DNA from: Sva-07 sp963698565
GTDB taxonomy: Bacteria; Actinomycetota; Acidimicrobiia; Acidimicrobiales; Ilumatobacteraceae
Length of the DNA stretch: 64,000 bases
Direction: 5' to 3'
NCBI GenBank assembly: GCA_963698565.1
Contig: CAVORH010000001.1
Span: 62,001 to 126,000, forward strand
Positions 16,975 through 26,618 of this stretch are shown here, in pieces (positions within the stretch are counted from its first letter, which is position 1; the number at the start of each line of letters is the position of its first letter). The notes below the pieces were generated by a model that was not told the DNA's origin, made no database searches, and was given only the letters and a program-made list of their open reading frames with translations. A program made the translations under genes and the position numbers.

Positions 16975-17000
16975 ACCGGTTCGACCAAGTTCCGTACACT
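16972..17000 (+). promoter_or_regulatory. lexA promoter, probably leaderless
   Basis: TTGACC (16972-16977), a 17-bp spacer, then TACACT (16995-17000). A start point 6-7 bases after the -10 falls on the A of the lexA ATG at 17007. No Shine-Dalgarno sequence is seen, consistent with a leaderless transcript. Confidence 0.6.
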
Positions 17001-17006
17001 GTTCGC

Positions 17007-17636
17007 ATGGCTCCCACGATCAGCACGCGGCAACGAGACATCCTCGAGTTCATCGAACAACAGATCCGCGAGCGCGGCTATCCGCCATCGGTACGCGAGA
17101 TCGGCGACGCCGTCGGGCTGACGTCCCCGTCGACGGTCCACACCCACCTCAACACCCTCCAGCGGCTCGGCTACCTTCGTCGCGACCCCACCAAGCCCCG
17201 TGCGATCGAGGTGCGTTACGACACCAACAGTGGAGCGATGATGGAGCGTCGCCCGGTCCGCCACGTCCCGCTCGTCGGCGACGTCGCTGCCGGCACCGAC
17301 GTCCTCGCCGAGGAGAACGTCGAGGAGTTGCTGCCGGTTCCCGTCGACTTCACCGGCGACGGCGAACTGTTCATGCTGCGGGTACGCGGTGAGTCGATGA
17401 TCGAGCTCGGGATCCTCGACGGCGACTTCGTGGTCGCCACCCAGATCACCAACCCGAACAACGGCGACATCGTCGTCGCCGGGATCCCCGGAGGCGAGGC
17501 GACGATCAAGACCTACAGCCGCTCGGGCGCGCAGGTCACACTGACGCCGGCGAACTCCACGATGGAGCCGATGGAGTTCAGCGCCGACGAGGTGGAGATC
17601 TACGGCAAGGTCGTCACCGTCATGCGTCGCTACTGA
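17007..17636 (+). CDS. lexA: LexA repressor, SOS regulator
   Basis: SOS repressor that self-cleaves when bound to RecA filaments; 209 residues. The N-terminal winged helix-turn-helix (QRDILEFIEQQIRERGYPPS ... SPSTVHTHLNTLQRLGYL) spans about residues 8-60. The cleavage site is Ala95-Gly96 in GDVAAGTD; the catalytic Ser130 lies in RGESMIE and Lys168 in ATIKTY. The start is fixed by the MAPTISTRQRDIL N-terminus and the promoter spacing. Two LexA boxes lie within 61 bp upstream. The last bases overlap the convergent gene at 17620. Confidence 0.98.
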   Translation: MAPTISTRQRDILEFIEQQIRERGYPPSVREIGDAVGLTSPSTVHTHLNTLQRLGYLRRDPTKPRAIEVRYDTNSGAMMERRPVRHVPLVGDVAAGTDVLAEENVEELLPVPVDFTGDGELFMLRVRGESMIELGILDGDFVVATQITNPNNGDIVVAGIPGGEATIKTYSRSGAQVTLTPANSTMEPMEFSADEVEIYGKVVTVMRRY

Positions 17637-18408
17637 GCGACGGTGGCCCCCACGCCGGGGGCGACGACGGCGGCTGCGTCGGCGGCGAGGCCGGAGCGCT
17701 CGTCGGTGGTGGCGGGGACGTCATCGGTGGGCCGGCGGGACCGGTCGCACCGGTCGTCGGTGGCGGGGCCGGGAACCCGGGTGGGCTGGTCGGCCATTCC
17801 GGCGAGGGCTGCCACGGCGCATCGACCGCACGGGGCGGAGCCGGCCGGCGGCTGCCGAGTACCAGCAGCACCCCGCCGACCACCAGCGCAGCGATCGCGG
17901 TGAACACCGCCGACCAGCGCAGGAGGCCGACGCCGTCGCCCGGATCCCCGCCGACGGCGATCGCAAACGCCTCGCCGTCGGCGGCAACGGTCAACACGTG
18001 GTCGCCGGGCTCGACGATCTCGACGACGCCCATCGACGCGCCGACGAACGTCCCGGTGTCGTAGTCGACGCCACTGCTGGCCTCGATCGCCACCGGGGCG
18101 CCGTCGGCGTCCACGAGGGTGAGGTCGACCACGGGGACGCCACTGCGGTCGTACTCAGCCGGTGCAGCACAGTCGCCGACGAGGTTCTCGACGCTCCCGG
18201 TGGTCTCGGTGTAGAGGGTGAAGGTGCCGGCGCGATCGAAGTCGAGCGTGGTCGCGCAACCCGACGGAGCTCGGGCGAAGCCGGCCACGTTGTCGTCCTG
18301 GCGTTGACCCGCCGCGTACCAGAGCGCTCCGGCCCCGACGAGCCCGGCGACCAGCACGACCACGCCGACCACGAGCATCCACCCGCGCCTCGGAGATGCG
18401 TCGCTCAT
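17620..18408 (-). CDS. two-helix membrane protein with proline-rich tail, unknown
   Basis: A 262-residue protein I cannot name. One helix (MLVVGVVVLVAGLVGAGALWYAAG, residues 11-34) and a second near 167-186 (AVFTAIAALVVGGVLLVLGS) enclose a ~130-residue outer domain with two Cys. The last ~65 residues are cytoplasmic and extremely rich in Pro (PPPTTGATGPAGPPM...), a low-complexity tail that could bind partners. It overlaps the end of lexA by 17 bases on the opposite strand. An 18-bp direct repeat lies just before its start. Confidence 0.7.
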   Translation of the reverse strand: MSDASPRRGWMLVVGVVVLVAGLVGAGALWYAAGQRQDDNVAGFARAPSGCATTLDFDRAGTFTLYTETTGSVENLVGDCAAPAEYDRSGVPVVDLTLVDADGAPVAIEASSGVDYDTGTFVGASMGVVEIVEPGDHVLTVAADGEAFAIAVGGDPGDGVGLLRWSAVFTAIAALVVGGVLLVLGSRRPAPPRAVDAPWQPSPEWPTSPPGFPAPPPTTGATGPAGPPMTSPPPPTSAPASPPTQPPSSPPAWGPPSLSSDA

Positions 18409-18417
18409 CGTCGGGCC

Positions 18418-18450
18418 GGGCCAGGCAAGGAGATCGGGCCAGGCAAGGAG
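18418..18450. repeat. two tandem copies of an 18-bp unit
   Basis: GGGCCAGGCAAGGAG occurs at 18418-18432 and again at 18436-18450, a period of 18 bp, 10 bp upstream of the ATG of the membrane protein gene. On the coding (minus) strand the unit is pyrimidine-rich. It could be slippage or an operator. Confidence 0.6.
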
Positions 18451-18496
18451 TCGGCTGGCGAATCGTGTGGGAGGAAGGGGGGCAACATCGTCGTGG

Positions 18497-19606
18497 TCAG
18501 CCGACTGCGGTCAACCGTTCGGCGACCAGTCGGATCCTGTCGTCTGGTTGTACCACGGCCACGCGCACGAACGGTGTCCCATCTGCGCCGTAGAACTCGC
18601 CGGGGCTCACGAGTGCACCACCATCACGGGCGAGCCGTTCCGCGTACGCCCATCCGTCACTCACCGGGATCCAGAGGTAGAAGGCGCCGTCGGGCAGCCC
18701 GACCGGCTCGCCCGACCAGTCCGACAGCACGGTCGCGAGCAGTTCGAGGCGGCTGCGGTAGCGAGCCCGTTGCAGCTCGACGTGCTCGTCGTCGTCGAGC
18801 GCGGCGATCCCGGCCGCCTGCGCGGGCCCCGGCACCATCATCCCGACGTGCTTGCGGATCTCCTGGAGGTAGCCGACGACTTCGGCATCACCAGCGTAGA
18901 AGCCCACGCGGACACCGGCGAGGTTCGAGCGTTTCGACAGTGAATGCACGGCGACGACACCGTCGAGGCCCGATTCGAGAATCGTGCGGCCCCGGCCGGA
19001 CCACGTGAACTCGACGTAGCACTCGTCGGAGAACACCGGCACGCCGTGCTCCCTCCCCCACGCTGCGGCGGCGTCGAGATCGTCGAGCGCACCGGTCGGG
19101 TTGCTCGGACTGTTCACCCACAGCACGAGCGCACGCTCCGCATCGGCGGCATCGATCGAGCCGAGGTCGAGTCGCCCGTCCGGCCCAGCCGGTACCGCCA
19201 CGGCCCGGCAGCCGGCGAGGATCGCTCCCATCTCGTACGTCGGGTAGGCGATGGCGGGGTACAGCACGGTGTCGCGCGACGGGTCGCGGAGCTGCAACCA
19301 CTGCGGGAGCGTGCCGACGAACTCCTTCGTCCCGATCGAGGCGCCGATCTGGCCGACCGGAACGTCGACGCCGAAGCGGCGATTCATCCATCGCCGTGCG
19401 GCATCACGGAACGGGACCGTACCGATGCTCGGCGGGTACGAACGCTCGGAGCCACTCGATGCCAACGCCTCGATCACACTCGGCGGAGGCGGATCGAAGG
19501 GCGTACCGATCGAGAGGTCGACCGTGCCACCCTCGTGGGCCTCCGTGAGCGGTCGGAGCCGATCGAGGCGGTCGTACGGGTAGGGCGGCGGGACGAACCC
19601 GCTCAC
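18497..19606 (-). CDS. dapC: PLP-dependent aminotransferase, probable succinyldiaminopimelate transaminase
   Basis: A fold-type I aminotransferase of 369 residues. The nucleotide-fold and PLP motifs are present: VNSPSNPTG near residue 165, DECYVEF near 190 and the Schiff-base lysine in SLSKRSNLAGVRVGF near 218. The actinobacterial DapC family, which transaminates N-succinyl-2-amino-6-ketopimelate in lysine and peptidoglycan synthesis, shares the length and IGTKEFV/LPQW segments. dapF lies two genes upstream in the same run, which supports the assignment. The GTG at 19606 overlaps the hflX stop (GTGA). Confidence 0.82.
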   Translation of the reverse strand: MSGFVPPPYPYDRLDRLRPLTEAHEGGTVDLSIGTPFDPPPPSVIEALASSGSERSYPPSIGTVPFRDAARRWMNRRFGVDVPVGQIGASIGTKEFVGTLPQWLQLRDPSRDTVLYPAIAYPTYEMGAILAGCRAVAVPAGPDGRLDLGSIDAADAERALVLWVNSPSNPTGALDDLDAAAAWGREHGVPVFSDECYVEFTWSGRGRTILESGLDGVVAVHSLSKRSNLAGVRVGFYAGDAEVVGYLQEIRKHVGMMVPGPAQAAGIAALDDDEHVELQRARYRSRLELLATVLSDWSGEPVGLPDGAFYLWIPVSDGWAYAERLARDGGALVSPGEFYGADGTPFVRVAVVQPDDRIRLVAERLTAVG

Positions 19607-20919
19607 GACCCGGCCGCTTCCGGCGTGGCGAACTCCGAGAGTCGGCCGGCTGACGCATCGGAGAGCCGTGCGCGCACGGTCCATGCCTCGGTGCCGTCGC
19701 CCACCGACACGACTTCGCCCTCGCGGTGCACCGCAGCGAGGATGTCGCCGCGATCGTACGGGATCACCAGTTCGTGGACGACCGTCAGCGCCCGGAGCCG
19801 GTCGGCCAGCGTTCTCAGGAACTCGTCGATGCCCTCGCCGGTGACGGCGGAGATCGCCACCGACCCCGGGTGGTCGGCCACGAGCTCCTTGGCCACACCC
19901 GGCGCGAGGTCGCACTTGTTGAACACGAGCAACTCGGGGACGGCCGCGGCGTCGATCTCTCCCAGCACCTCGTGGACGGCGTCGATCTGAGCGATCGGAT
20001 CCGGCGAACTCGCGTCGACCACGTGGACCAGGTACTCAGCCATCGCCGCCACCTCGAGCGTGCCCTTGAACGATTCGACCAGACCGTGCGGAAGCCGGTT
20101 GATGAACCCGACCGTGTCGGACAGCAGCACCGGTTCACCACCGGGAAGCGCGAGCCGACGAGTGGTGGGATCGAGCGTGGCGAACAGCCGATCCTCGGCC
20201 AGCACCCCCGAGTCGGTGAGCCGGTTCAGCAGCGACGACTTGCCGGCGTTGGTGTACCCGACGATGGCCACGGAGGCGAGTCCGCTTCGCGATCGGCCCT
20301 TGCGCTGCAGCGATCGGGTGTCGGCGAGCGAGTCGAGGTCGCGTTCGAGCTTGTTGATTCGCCGCATGATGCGACGACGGTCGACTTCGATCTTCGTCTC
20401 GCCACCGCCGAAACGCGCGCCCACACCACCGCGCTGCTGCGACAGCTTCGCGTCGGCACCGCGACGCAGACGCGGGAGGCGGTAGCGCAACAGCGCGAGC
20501 TCGACCTGGGCCTTGCCCTCCAGCGTGTGAGCGTTCTGGCCGAAGATGTCGAGGATCACCGCGGTCCGGTCGATCGCCGTCCGGCCGAGCAGCTTCTCCA
20601 GGTTGTACTGCTGCCCGGGCGAGAGCTCGTTGTCGAACACGACCGTGTCGGCATCGACGGCGAGACAGAGCTGCTTCAGCTCCTCGGCCTTGCCCTTGCC
20701 GACATACCAGGTGTGGTCGGGGGCGTCACGGCGCTGCACCATGCGCGCCACGGCGTCGGCGCCGGCGGTGTCGACCAGCAGCGCGAGCTCGTCGAGGCTC
20801 GCGTCGACGTCGTCGTCGTCCTGGCCGGGAAGCGCCACGGCCACGAGCACGATCTTCTCCCGGATCGTCCGGTCGATCAGCGTGCCGGCGAGTGCCTCGT
20901 TGTAGGGGGTGTTGCTCAT
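19603..20919 (-). CDS. hflX: GTPase HflX
   Basis: Ribosome-associated GTPase that splits stalled ribosomes; 438 residues. An N-terminal HflX domain (VGKGKAEELKQL, FDNELSPGQQ, RTAVILDIFG) and a coiled-coil linker precede the G domain. G1 is GYTNAGKSSL near residue 222, G3 is SDTVGFINRLP and G4 is NKCD. Its ATG overlaps the dapF stop (ATGA), so miaA, dapF and hflX look translationally coupled. Confidence 0.97.
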   Translation of the reverse strand: MSNTPYNEALAGTLIDRTIREKIVLVAVALPGQDDDDVDASLDELALLVDTAGADAVARMVQRRDAPDHTWYVGKGKAEELKQLCLAVDADTVVFDNELSPGQQYNLEKLLGRTAIDRTAVILDIFGQNAHTLEGKAQVELALLRYRLPRLRRGADAKLSQQRGGVGARFGGGETKIEVDRRRIMRRINKLERDLDSLADTRSLQRKGRSRSGLASVAIVGYTNAGKSSLLNRLTDSGVLAEDRLFATLDPTTRRLALPGGEPVLLSDTVGFINRLPHGLVESFKGTLEVAAMAEYLVHVVDASSPDPIAQIDAVHEVLGEIDAAAVPELLVFNKCDLAPGVAKELVADHPGSVAISAVTGEGIDEFLRTLADRLRALTVVHELVIPYDRGDILAAVHREGEVVSVGDGTEAWTVRARLSDASAGRLSEFATPEAAGS

Positions 20920-21719
20920 GGCACCTCGATCTCGATCGTCGCAATGTGGGAGGCCGGGCCGCTCAGCACGGCGCGTGCCGGCGTCTCGGGGGCGAAACTC
21001 ACGGTGGCCGTTCCGCCGTCCATGTGGACCACCACGTCACCGTCGCCCCGCGCCACGAGCCCCCACGACCGGGCAGCGAAGGCCGCCGCGCACGCACCGG
21101 TGCCGCACGCCTCGGTGATCCCGGCACCGCGTTCGTGGACGCGCATCGTGATCGCGTTCGGTTCCGGTCCCGGCTCGATGATCTCGAGGTTGACCTGGGG
21201 CACCTGGCCCCCCAGCAGCGCGAGATCGACGACGCCGACCTCGTCGACTCCGACGACGCTGTGCGGGTTGCCGAGACTGAGGTGGGCAACCGGCCGGTCG
21301 GGGTGACATCCGAGCGCGGCCCAGCCGTCGGGCTCGGCGATCGTGGACACCTCACCCATCTCGACGCGTGCCTCGATCGTGGAGGGGTCGTCGGTGGCCG
21401 TGAGGACGACCACTCGATCTCCGGCATCGGTGAGGATCAGCTGGTCGCTCAGGTCGCCACGCCGAGCGGCCAGCGCCTGCGCGAAGCACCGGATGCCGTT
21501 GCCGCTCATCTCCGCCCGCGAGCCATCGGCGTTGAAGAGCGTCATACGTGCCGCGTGGCCCTCGGCCGATTCGGCCACCAGCAGACCATCGGCCCCGATC
21601 CCACGGCGCCGGTCGCACACACGGCGGGCCAACGCCGCGAGGTCGTCGACATCGGGATGGAACACGACGAGGAAGTCGTTGCCGAGTCCGTGGTGCTTCG
21701 TGAGCGTCAGTGAGGTCAT
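20916..21719 (-). CDS. dapF: diaminopimelate epimerase
   Basis: Converts LL- to meso-diaminopimelate for lysine and peptidoglycan; 267 residues. The two catalytic Cys are in MSGNGIRCFA and EACGTGACA. The start MTSLTLTKHHGLGNDF matches the family N-terminus, so ATG 21719 is chosen over an Arg-rich extension. It overlaps miaA upstream (ATGA) and hflX downstream (ATGA). Confidence 0.97.
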   Translation of the reverse strand: MTSLTLTKHHGLGNDFLVVFHPDVDDLAALARRVCDRRRGIGADGLLVAESAEGHAARMTLFNADGSRAEMSGNGIRCFAQALAARRGDLSDQLILTDAGDRVVVLTATDDPSTIEARVEMGEVSTIAEPDGWAALGCHPDRPVAHLSLGNPHSVVGVDEVGVVDLALLGGQVPQVNLEIIEPGPEPNAITMRVHERGAGITEACGTGACAAAFAARSWGLVARGDGDVVVHMDGGTATVSFAPETPARAVLSGPASHIATIEIEVP

Positions 21720-22630
21720 GTCTCGAGGGCCTCGACCACGACCGCTGCGGCCTCGGCCACCGGATCGTGCTCGATGTCGATCCAGCGTACGCGGGGATCG
21801 CGGCGGAACCATCGCTCCTGGCGGACGGCGAACTGTCGGGTGCGGGTGATGATCGTGTCGATGGCCTCATCCTGACCGATCCGGCCCTCCAGCACCTCCA
21901 GGATTTCCTTGTAGCCGAGCGCCTGAGCGGCCGTTCGGGACAGCCCGCGCACCGCCAGCGCCTCGACCTCGGCGACGAGGCCATCGTCGATCATGCGGCG
22001 AACGCGAGCGGCGATCCGGTCGGCGATCACCGGGCGCGGCCACCTCAGCCCGATCTGAGCGACATCGGAATGCGCGTAGTCGTCGACCCCGGGCCCGAAC
22101 GAGCTGAACGGCCGGCTGCTGCCGATCGTCACCTCGAGCGCCCGCACGATGCGTCGACGGTTCGTCGGCTCCATCTTCGCCGCTGCACTCGGATCGAGCT
22201 CGGCGAGGCGGGCGTGGAGTCGAGCCGTGTCGGACTCGGATTCGAGTTCGGTGCGCACGTCGGGCCACTGCCCCGGCAGGTCGAAGTCGTCGATCACGAC
22301 GCGGTGGTACAGGCCGGTGCCGCCGACCAGCAGCGCCTGGCGGTCGAGTGATTCGATCGTCTCCATCGCGTCGGCGTAGGCGATCCGGAACTCGGCCACC
22401 GTGAAGTCCTCGGTCGCTTCGACCAGGTCGAGCAGGTGATGGGGGATCTCGGCCCGCTCCGCCGCGGACGGTTTCGCCGTGCCGATGTCCATCCCGCGAT
22501 ACACCTGCATGCTGTCGATCGACACGAGGTCGACATCGCCGCGCTCACGTGCGACCGCCATGGCGACGGCGGACTTGCCGGACGCTGTCGAACCGACGAG
22601 CGCGACCCGGGGTGGCAGCCGGCCGCTCAG
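21716..22630 (-). CDS. miaA: tRNA dimethylallyltransferase, probably starting at CTG
   Basis: Adds dimethylallyl to A37 of tRNAs reading UNN codons, the substrate that MiaB then methylthiolates; miaB is 1.4 kb upstream. The first in-frame ATG (22561) lies after the Walker A. The sequence before it reads PPRVALVGSTASGKSAVA, which is essential, so translation must begin upstream. The only sensible start I see is CTG at 22630, overlapping the chorismate mutase stop as CTGA and preceded by GAGGG. This gives 304 residues, close to the usual ~300. Other motifs: SIDSMQVYRGMDIGTAKP and VGGTGLY. Confidence 0.93.
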   Translation of the reverse strand: MSGRLPPRVALVGSTASGKSAVAMAVARERGDVDLVSIDSMQVYRGMDIGTAKPSAAERAEIPHHLLDLVEATEDFTVAEFRIAYADAMETIESLDRQALLVGGTGLYHRVVIDDFDLPGQWPDVRTELESESDTARLHARLAELDPSAAAKMEPTNRRRIVRALEVTIGSSRPFSSFGPGVDDYAHSDVAQIGLRWPRPVIADRIAARVRRMIDDGLVAEVEALAVRGLSRTAAQALGYKEILEVLEGRIGQDEAIDTIITRTRQFAVRQERWFRRDPRVRWIDIEHDPVAEAAAVVVEALET

Positions 22631-22923
22631 AGGTGCTCGCCCTCGGCGATGCGCTGGTGGTGGTGGATGACCTCCGCGACGATGAACCGGAGGAACTGCT
22701 CGGTGAACACCGGGTCGAGGCCTGACTCCTCCGCGAGCGCTCGCAGCCGCTCGATCTGGATCCGCTCGCGATCGGGATCTGCGGGCGGCAGATCGACCGT
22801 CGCCTTGTACCGGCCGACCGCCTTGGTGATCTTGAACCGTTCGGCGAGCAGATGGACCAGGGCAGCGTCGATGTTGTCGATGCTGGCGCGGTACTCGGCC
22901 AACTGGGGATCGACCTCGCTCAT
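22627..22923 (-). CDS. chorismate mutase (AroQ type II) small domain protein
   Basis: A 98-residue all-helical protein of the monofunctional AroQ family, converting chorismate to prephenate for Phe/Tyr synthesis. It shows the family pattern YRASIDNIDAALVHLLAERFKITKAVGRYKA, with Arg and Lys ligands of chorismate, and ends in FLRFIVAEVIHHHQRIAE. It starts at ATG 22923. Its TGA overlaps the proposed CTG of miaA, so it sits in the miaB-miaA transcription run, not with aromatic amino-acid genes. Confidence 0.87.
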   Translation of the reverse strand: MSEVDPQLAEYRASIDNIDAALVHLLAERFKITKAVGRYKATVDLPPADPDRERIQIERLRALAEESGLDPVFTEQFLRFIVAEVIHHHQRIAEGEHL

Positions 22924-22981
22924 CTCGCCGACGCTAGTTCCTCCCCCGGCTCCAGCCGCCCCCAACACCCACCCCACCACC

Positions 22982-23034
22982 CCGAAATCTGCCCCGATCG
23001 GTGCCCTGGGCGCGCAGATCCAGGCATTTTTCGG
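22982..23034. repeat. dispersed palindromic element, family A copy 1
   Basis: Arms CCGAAATCTGCC (22982-22993) and GGCATTTTTCGG (23023-23034) pair with two mismatches around a GATCGG-containing centre. It lies 26 bp after the miaB stop and before the chorismate mutase gene. The same layout and bases recur at 60744-60798. Confidence 0.65.
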
Positions 23035-23059
23035 TCGGGGGTGGAGGTGCGAGCGGACG

Positions 23060-24481
23060 TCAGAGGGCGGCGACGGGGATGCGGAGTCGGTGGGTCGGCT
23101 CCGACAGGAACTCGACGAAGCGACCCTCGAGGAAGTGCGGTGCGCCGCGGGTGATCTCCACCGTGGCGTAGCTCCCCGTGCGCATGGGTCGCGGCGGCGC
23201 GAAGTGCACCAGCTTGTTCTGCCGGGTCCTGCCACTCAGCACCGACGGGTCGCGCTTGCTCGGCCCCTCGACCAGGACCTCCTCGATCCGACCGACACGC
23301 GCTTCGTGACGACGCAGTGCGGAACGCTCGACCACCAGTCGGAGTCGCTCGAACCGCTCACCCGCGACGGCCGGGTCGACGAAGTCGGCCTCCATCGACG
23401 CTGCCTCGGTGCCCTCGCGTGGCGAGAACAGGAACGTGTAGGCATAGTCGTACTCGGCGGCAGCGGCGACCTCGAGGGTCTGCTCGAAGTCGGCCTCGGT
23501 CTCACCGGGGAAGCCGACGATGATGTCGGTCGACACGGCGAGATCATCGATCGCCGAACGAGCCTCGGCGAGTCGAGCCAGGTACCGCTCCGACGTGTAT
23601 CCGCGGTGCATCAACGCGAGCACGCGATCGCTTCCCGACTGGAGCGGATAGTGCAGGTGTTCACACACCGCTGCCGTCTCGGCCATTGCGGCGAAGGTCT
23701 CCGGGCGCATGTCCTTGGGGTGCGGACTGGTGTAGCGCACCCGACGAATGCCCTCGATCGCGCCGACATCACGCAGCAGATCGGCGAACAGGGGACGCAG
23801 CCGCGCCGTGTCGTCGCCTGCCTGGCGCGCCGTCAACTGCAGGTCGCGACCGTAGCTGTTGACGTTCTGGCCGAGCAGCGTCACCTCGGTGACGCCTTCG
23901 GCGACCAACTGGCGGACTTCGCCGAGGATCTCGTCGTATGGACGGCTCATCTCGACGCCGCGCACGGATGGCACGATGCAGAAGGCACAGTTGTTGTCGC
24001 AACCGATCTGAATCGTGACCCAGGCGTTGTACGACGTGTCGCGCCGGGCCGGCAGCGTCGACGGGAACAGTGCCTGATCGTCGACCACCGCTTCGGTGAG
24101 GATCTCGGTGATCGGGCGATCGGCGCCGCGAGCCTCGGCCAGGAGTTCCGCCGCCCGGTGCACGTTGTGGGTCCCCATCACCACGTCGACGTGGCCCGCC
24201 CGCTTGGCGACGAGTTCCTGGTCCTTCTGTGCGAGACAGCCGGACACGACGATCTGGCGACCCTCGCGCTCGCCCTTCCACGTCTTCAGGTGGCCGAGAT
24301 TGCCGTAGAGCTTGTTGTCGGCGTTCTCGCGGATGCAGCAGGTGTTGAGCACGACCACGTCGGCGTCGGCCTCCGACTCGGCGCGAACGAGACCGTCGGC
24401 CTCGAGGAGACCCGAGATGCGCTCGGAGTCGTGCTCGTTCATCTGGCACCCGTAGGTGCGCACGACGTAGCTGCGGGACAT
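23060..24481 (-). CDS. miaB: tRNA-2-methylthio-N6-dimethylallyladenosine synthase
   Basis: Radical-SAM methylthiotransferase acting on tRNA after MiaA; 473 residues. N-terminal UPF0004 Cys in RTYGCQMNEHDS, NTCCIRENAD and SGCLAQ hold one Fe-S cluster. The radical-SAM motif is GCDNNCAFCIVPSVRG, and a C-terminal TRAM-like domain ends the protein (KLVHFAPP...). ATG 24481 gives the family start MSRSYVVRTYGCQ. It forms a run with chorismate mutase, miaA, dapF, hflX and dapC on the same strand. Confidence 0.97.
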   Translation of the reverse strand: MSRSYVVRTYGCQMNEHDSERISGLLEADGLVRAESEADADVVVLNTCCIRENADNKLYGNLGHLKTWKGEREGRQIVVSGCLAQKDQELVAKRAGHVDVVMGTHNVHRAAELLAEARGADRPITEILTEAVVDDQALFPSTLPARRDTSYNAWVTIQIGCDNNCAFCIVPSVRGVEMSRPYDEILGEVRQLVAEGVTEVTLLGQNVNSYGRDLQLTARQAGDDTARLRPLFADLLRDVGAIEGIRRVRYTSPHPKDMRPETFAAMAETAAVCEHLHYPLQSGSDRVLALMHRGYTSERYLARLAEARSAIDDLAVSTDIIVGFPGETEADFEQTLEVAAAAEYDYAYTFLFSPREGTEAASMEADFVDPAVAGERFERLRLVVERSALRRHEARVGRIEEVLVEGPSKRDPSVLSGRTRQNKLVHFAPPRPMRTGSYATVEITRGAPHFLEGRFVEFLSEPTHRLRIPVAAL

Positions 24482-24513
24482 GGTGGGCCAGGCTACCGAC
24501 GGCAACGGACTGC

Positions 24514-24999
24514 GTGCCGCCGGTCAGGGGCTGTCGCGGAGTCGACGCCGCTATCGTCCTCGCCGTGCTCGCCATCCTCGTCGTCGAAAACAACGATCTG
24601 TACCGGATCCTCTACTTCGTCCACATCCTTGCGGCGATCGCCGCGTTCGGGCCGCTCTTCCTCTACCCCCGTCTGCAACGCGCCGGCGACACCGCCGACG
24701 TCGCTCGTCTGCACATGGTGCTCGTCTTCCCGGCACTCGTGCTGTTGTGGGTCGCCGGCATGGGCATGGCCGGGGTGGGCAAGATCAGCCTCGTCGGCAC
24801 GCCGTTCGTGACGGCGACGATCGTGCTGTGGCTCGCAGCCCTCGCCGTCAGCTGGTTCATGATCCGCCCGGCCCTGACCGAGCCGGGTGACGACACCCGC
24901 AAGATCATGTCGGCCGGGATCGGCATCACGCACGTGATCCTCGTGGTGTCGCTCTACCTGATGATCTTCAAGCCGGGCGGCTACGAGTTCAACTCCTGA
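24514..24999 (+). CDS. DUF2269-like integral membrane protein
   Basis: About 161 residues with four predicted helices: ILYFVHILAAIAAFGPLFLY, VLVFPALVLLWVAGMGMAGVG, FVTATIVLWLAALAVSWFMI and IGITHVILVVSLYLMIF. The pattern, with a conserved His in the first helix, resembles DUF2269 proteins of unknown role. The start is uncertain: GTG 24514 is used, but GTG 24565 gives a tidier N-terminus. It is divergent from miaB. Confidence 0.7.
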   Translation: MPPVRGCRGVDAAIVLAVLAILVVENNDLYRILYFVHILAAIAAFGPLFLYPRLQRAGDTADVARLHMVLVFPALVLLWVAGMGMAGVGKISLVGTPFVTATIVLWLAALAVSWFMIRPALTEPGDDTRKIMSAGIGITHVILVVSLYLMIFKPGGYEFNS

Positions 25000-25012
25000 T
25001 CACCCCGTCGGT

Positions 25013-25444
25013 TCAGCCGCCCATCACCAAACGGCCGTCGTCGTCGAGCCTCGCGTACGGGTTGTGCGCGAGCTCCCACAGGTGCCCGTCGAGGTCGGCG
25101 ACGTACGACGAGTACCCGCCCCAGAACGCAGTGTGCGGCTCGACGACCGGGGCGGCCCCGGCCGCCACCCACTCGGCGAACACCTCGTCGACCTCGGCGG
25201 TCGAGGCGAGGTTCATCGCCAGGGTGACGCCCCGGAAGCCTGACCCGTCCGCGGGCACCTTCGCGTCGTCGGCGAGCGCCGACCACTCGTAGAGGCCGAA
25301 CACCGGGCCGACCGTGTCGAAGAACGTGATCGTCGGCATCGACGCCGACGACTTCGTCCAGCCCAGCGACTCGTAGAACGCGGTGGCCCGAGCGAGATCG
25401 GACACACCGAACGTGACGATCGAGATGCGGTTGGGAACGGTCAT
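25013..25444 (-). CDS. VOC (glyoxalase/bleomycin-resistance) family protein
   Basis: A 143-residue two-module betaalphabetabetabeta protein. It shows ISIVTFGVSDLARATAFYESLGW at the N-terminus, GFRGVTLAMNL in the middle and YSSYVADLDGHLWELAHNPY at the C-terminus. The last holds the Glu usually involved in metal binding. VOC proteins are metal-dependent isomerases, lyases or dioxygenases; the substrate is unknown. It sits between a DUF2269-like gene and recA, at the place where recX often lies. Confidence 0.85.
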   Translation of the reverse strand: MTVPNRISIVTFGVSDLARATAFYESLGWTKSSASMPTITFFDTVGPVFGLYEWSALADDAKVPADGSGFRGVTLAMNLASTAEVDEVFAEWVAAGAAPVVEPHTAFWGGYSSYVADLDGHLWELAHNPYARLDDDGRLVMGG

Positions 25445-25495
25445 GACGGCCTCCTTCGCCAGACGTCCATCATGACCGCTCCCCCGCTGTCGGGA

Positions 25496-26563
<1,068 letters not shown>

Positions 26564-26618
26564 GTGGTTCTCACTTTCGTCGTGCGGTGGGGCGAACCCG
26601 TTGCGGTTGATGATGTGC

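Noticed and set aside
22982..23034. standard Rho-independent terminator
   Set aside because: The T-run belongs to the 3' stem arm, with GC-rich sequence after it, so it does not fit the stem-then-U-tract rule.
25445..25495. recX directly after recA
   Set aside because: The next gene is a VOC protein; no RecX-like sequence is present between or beside them in this window.
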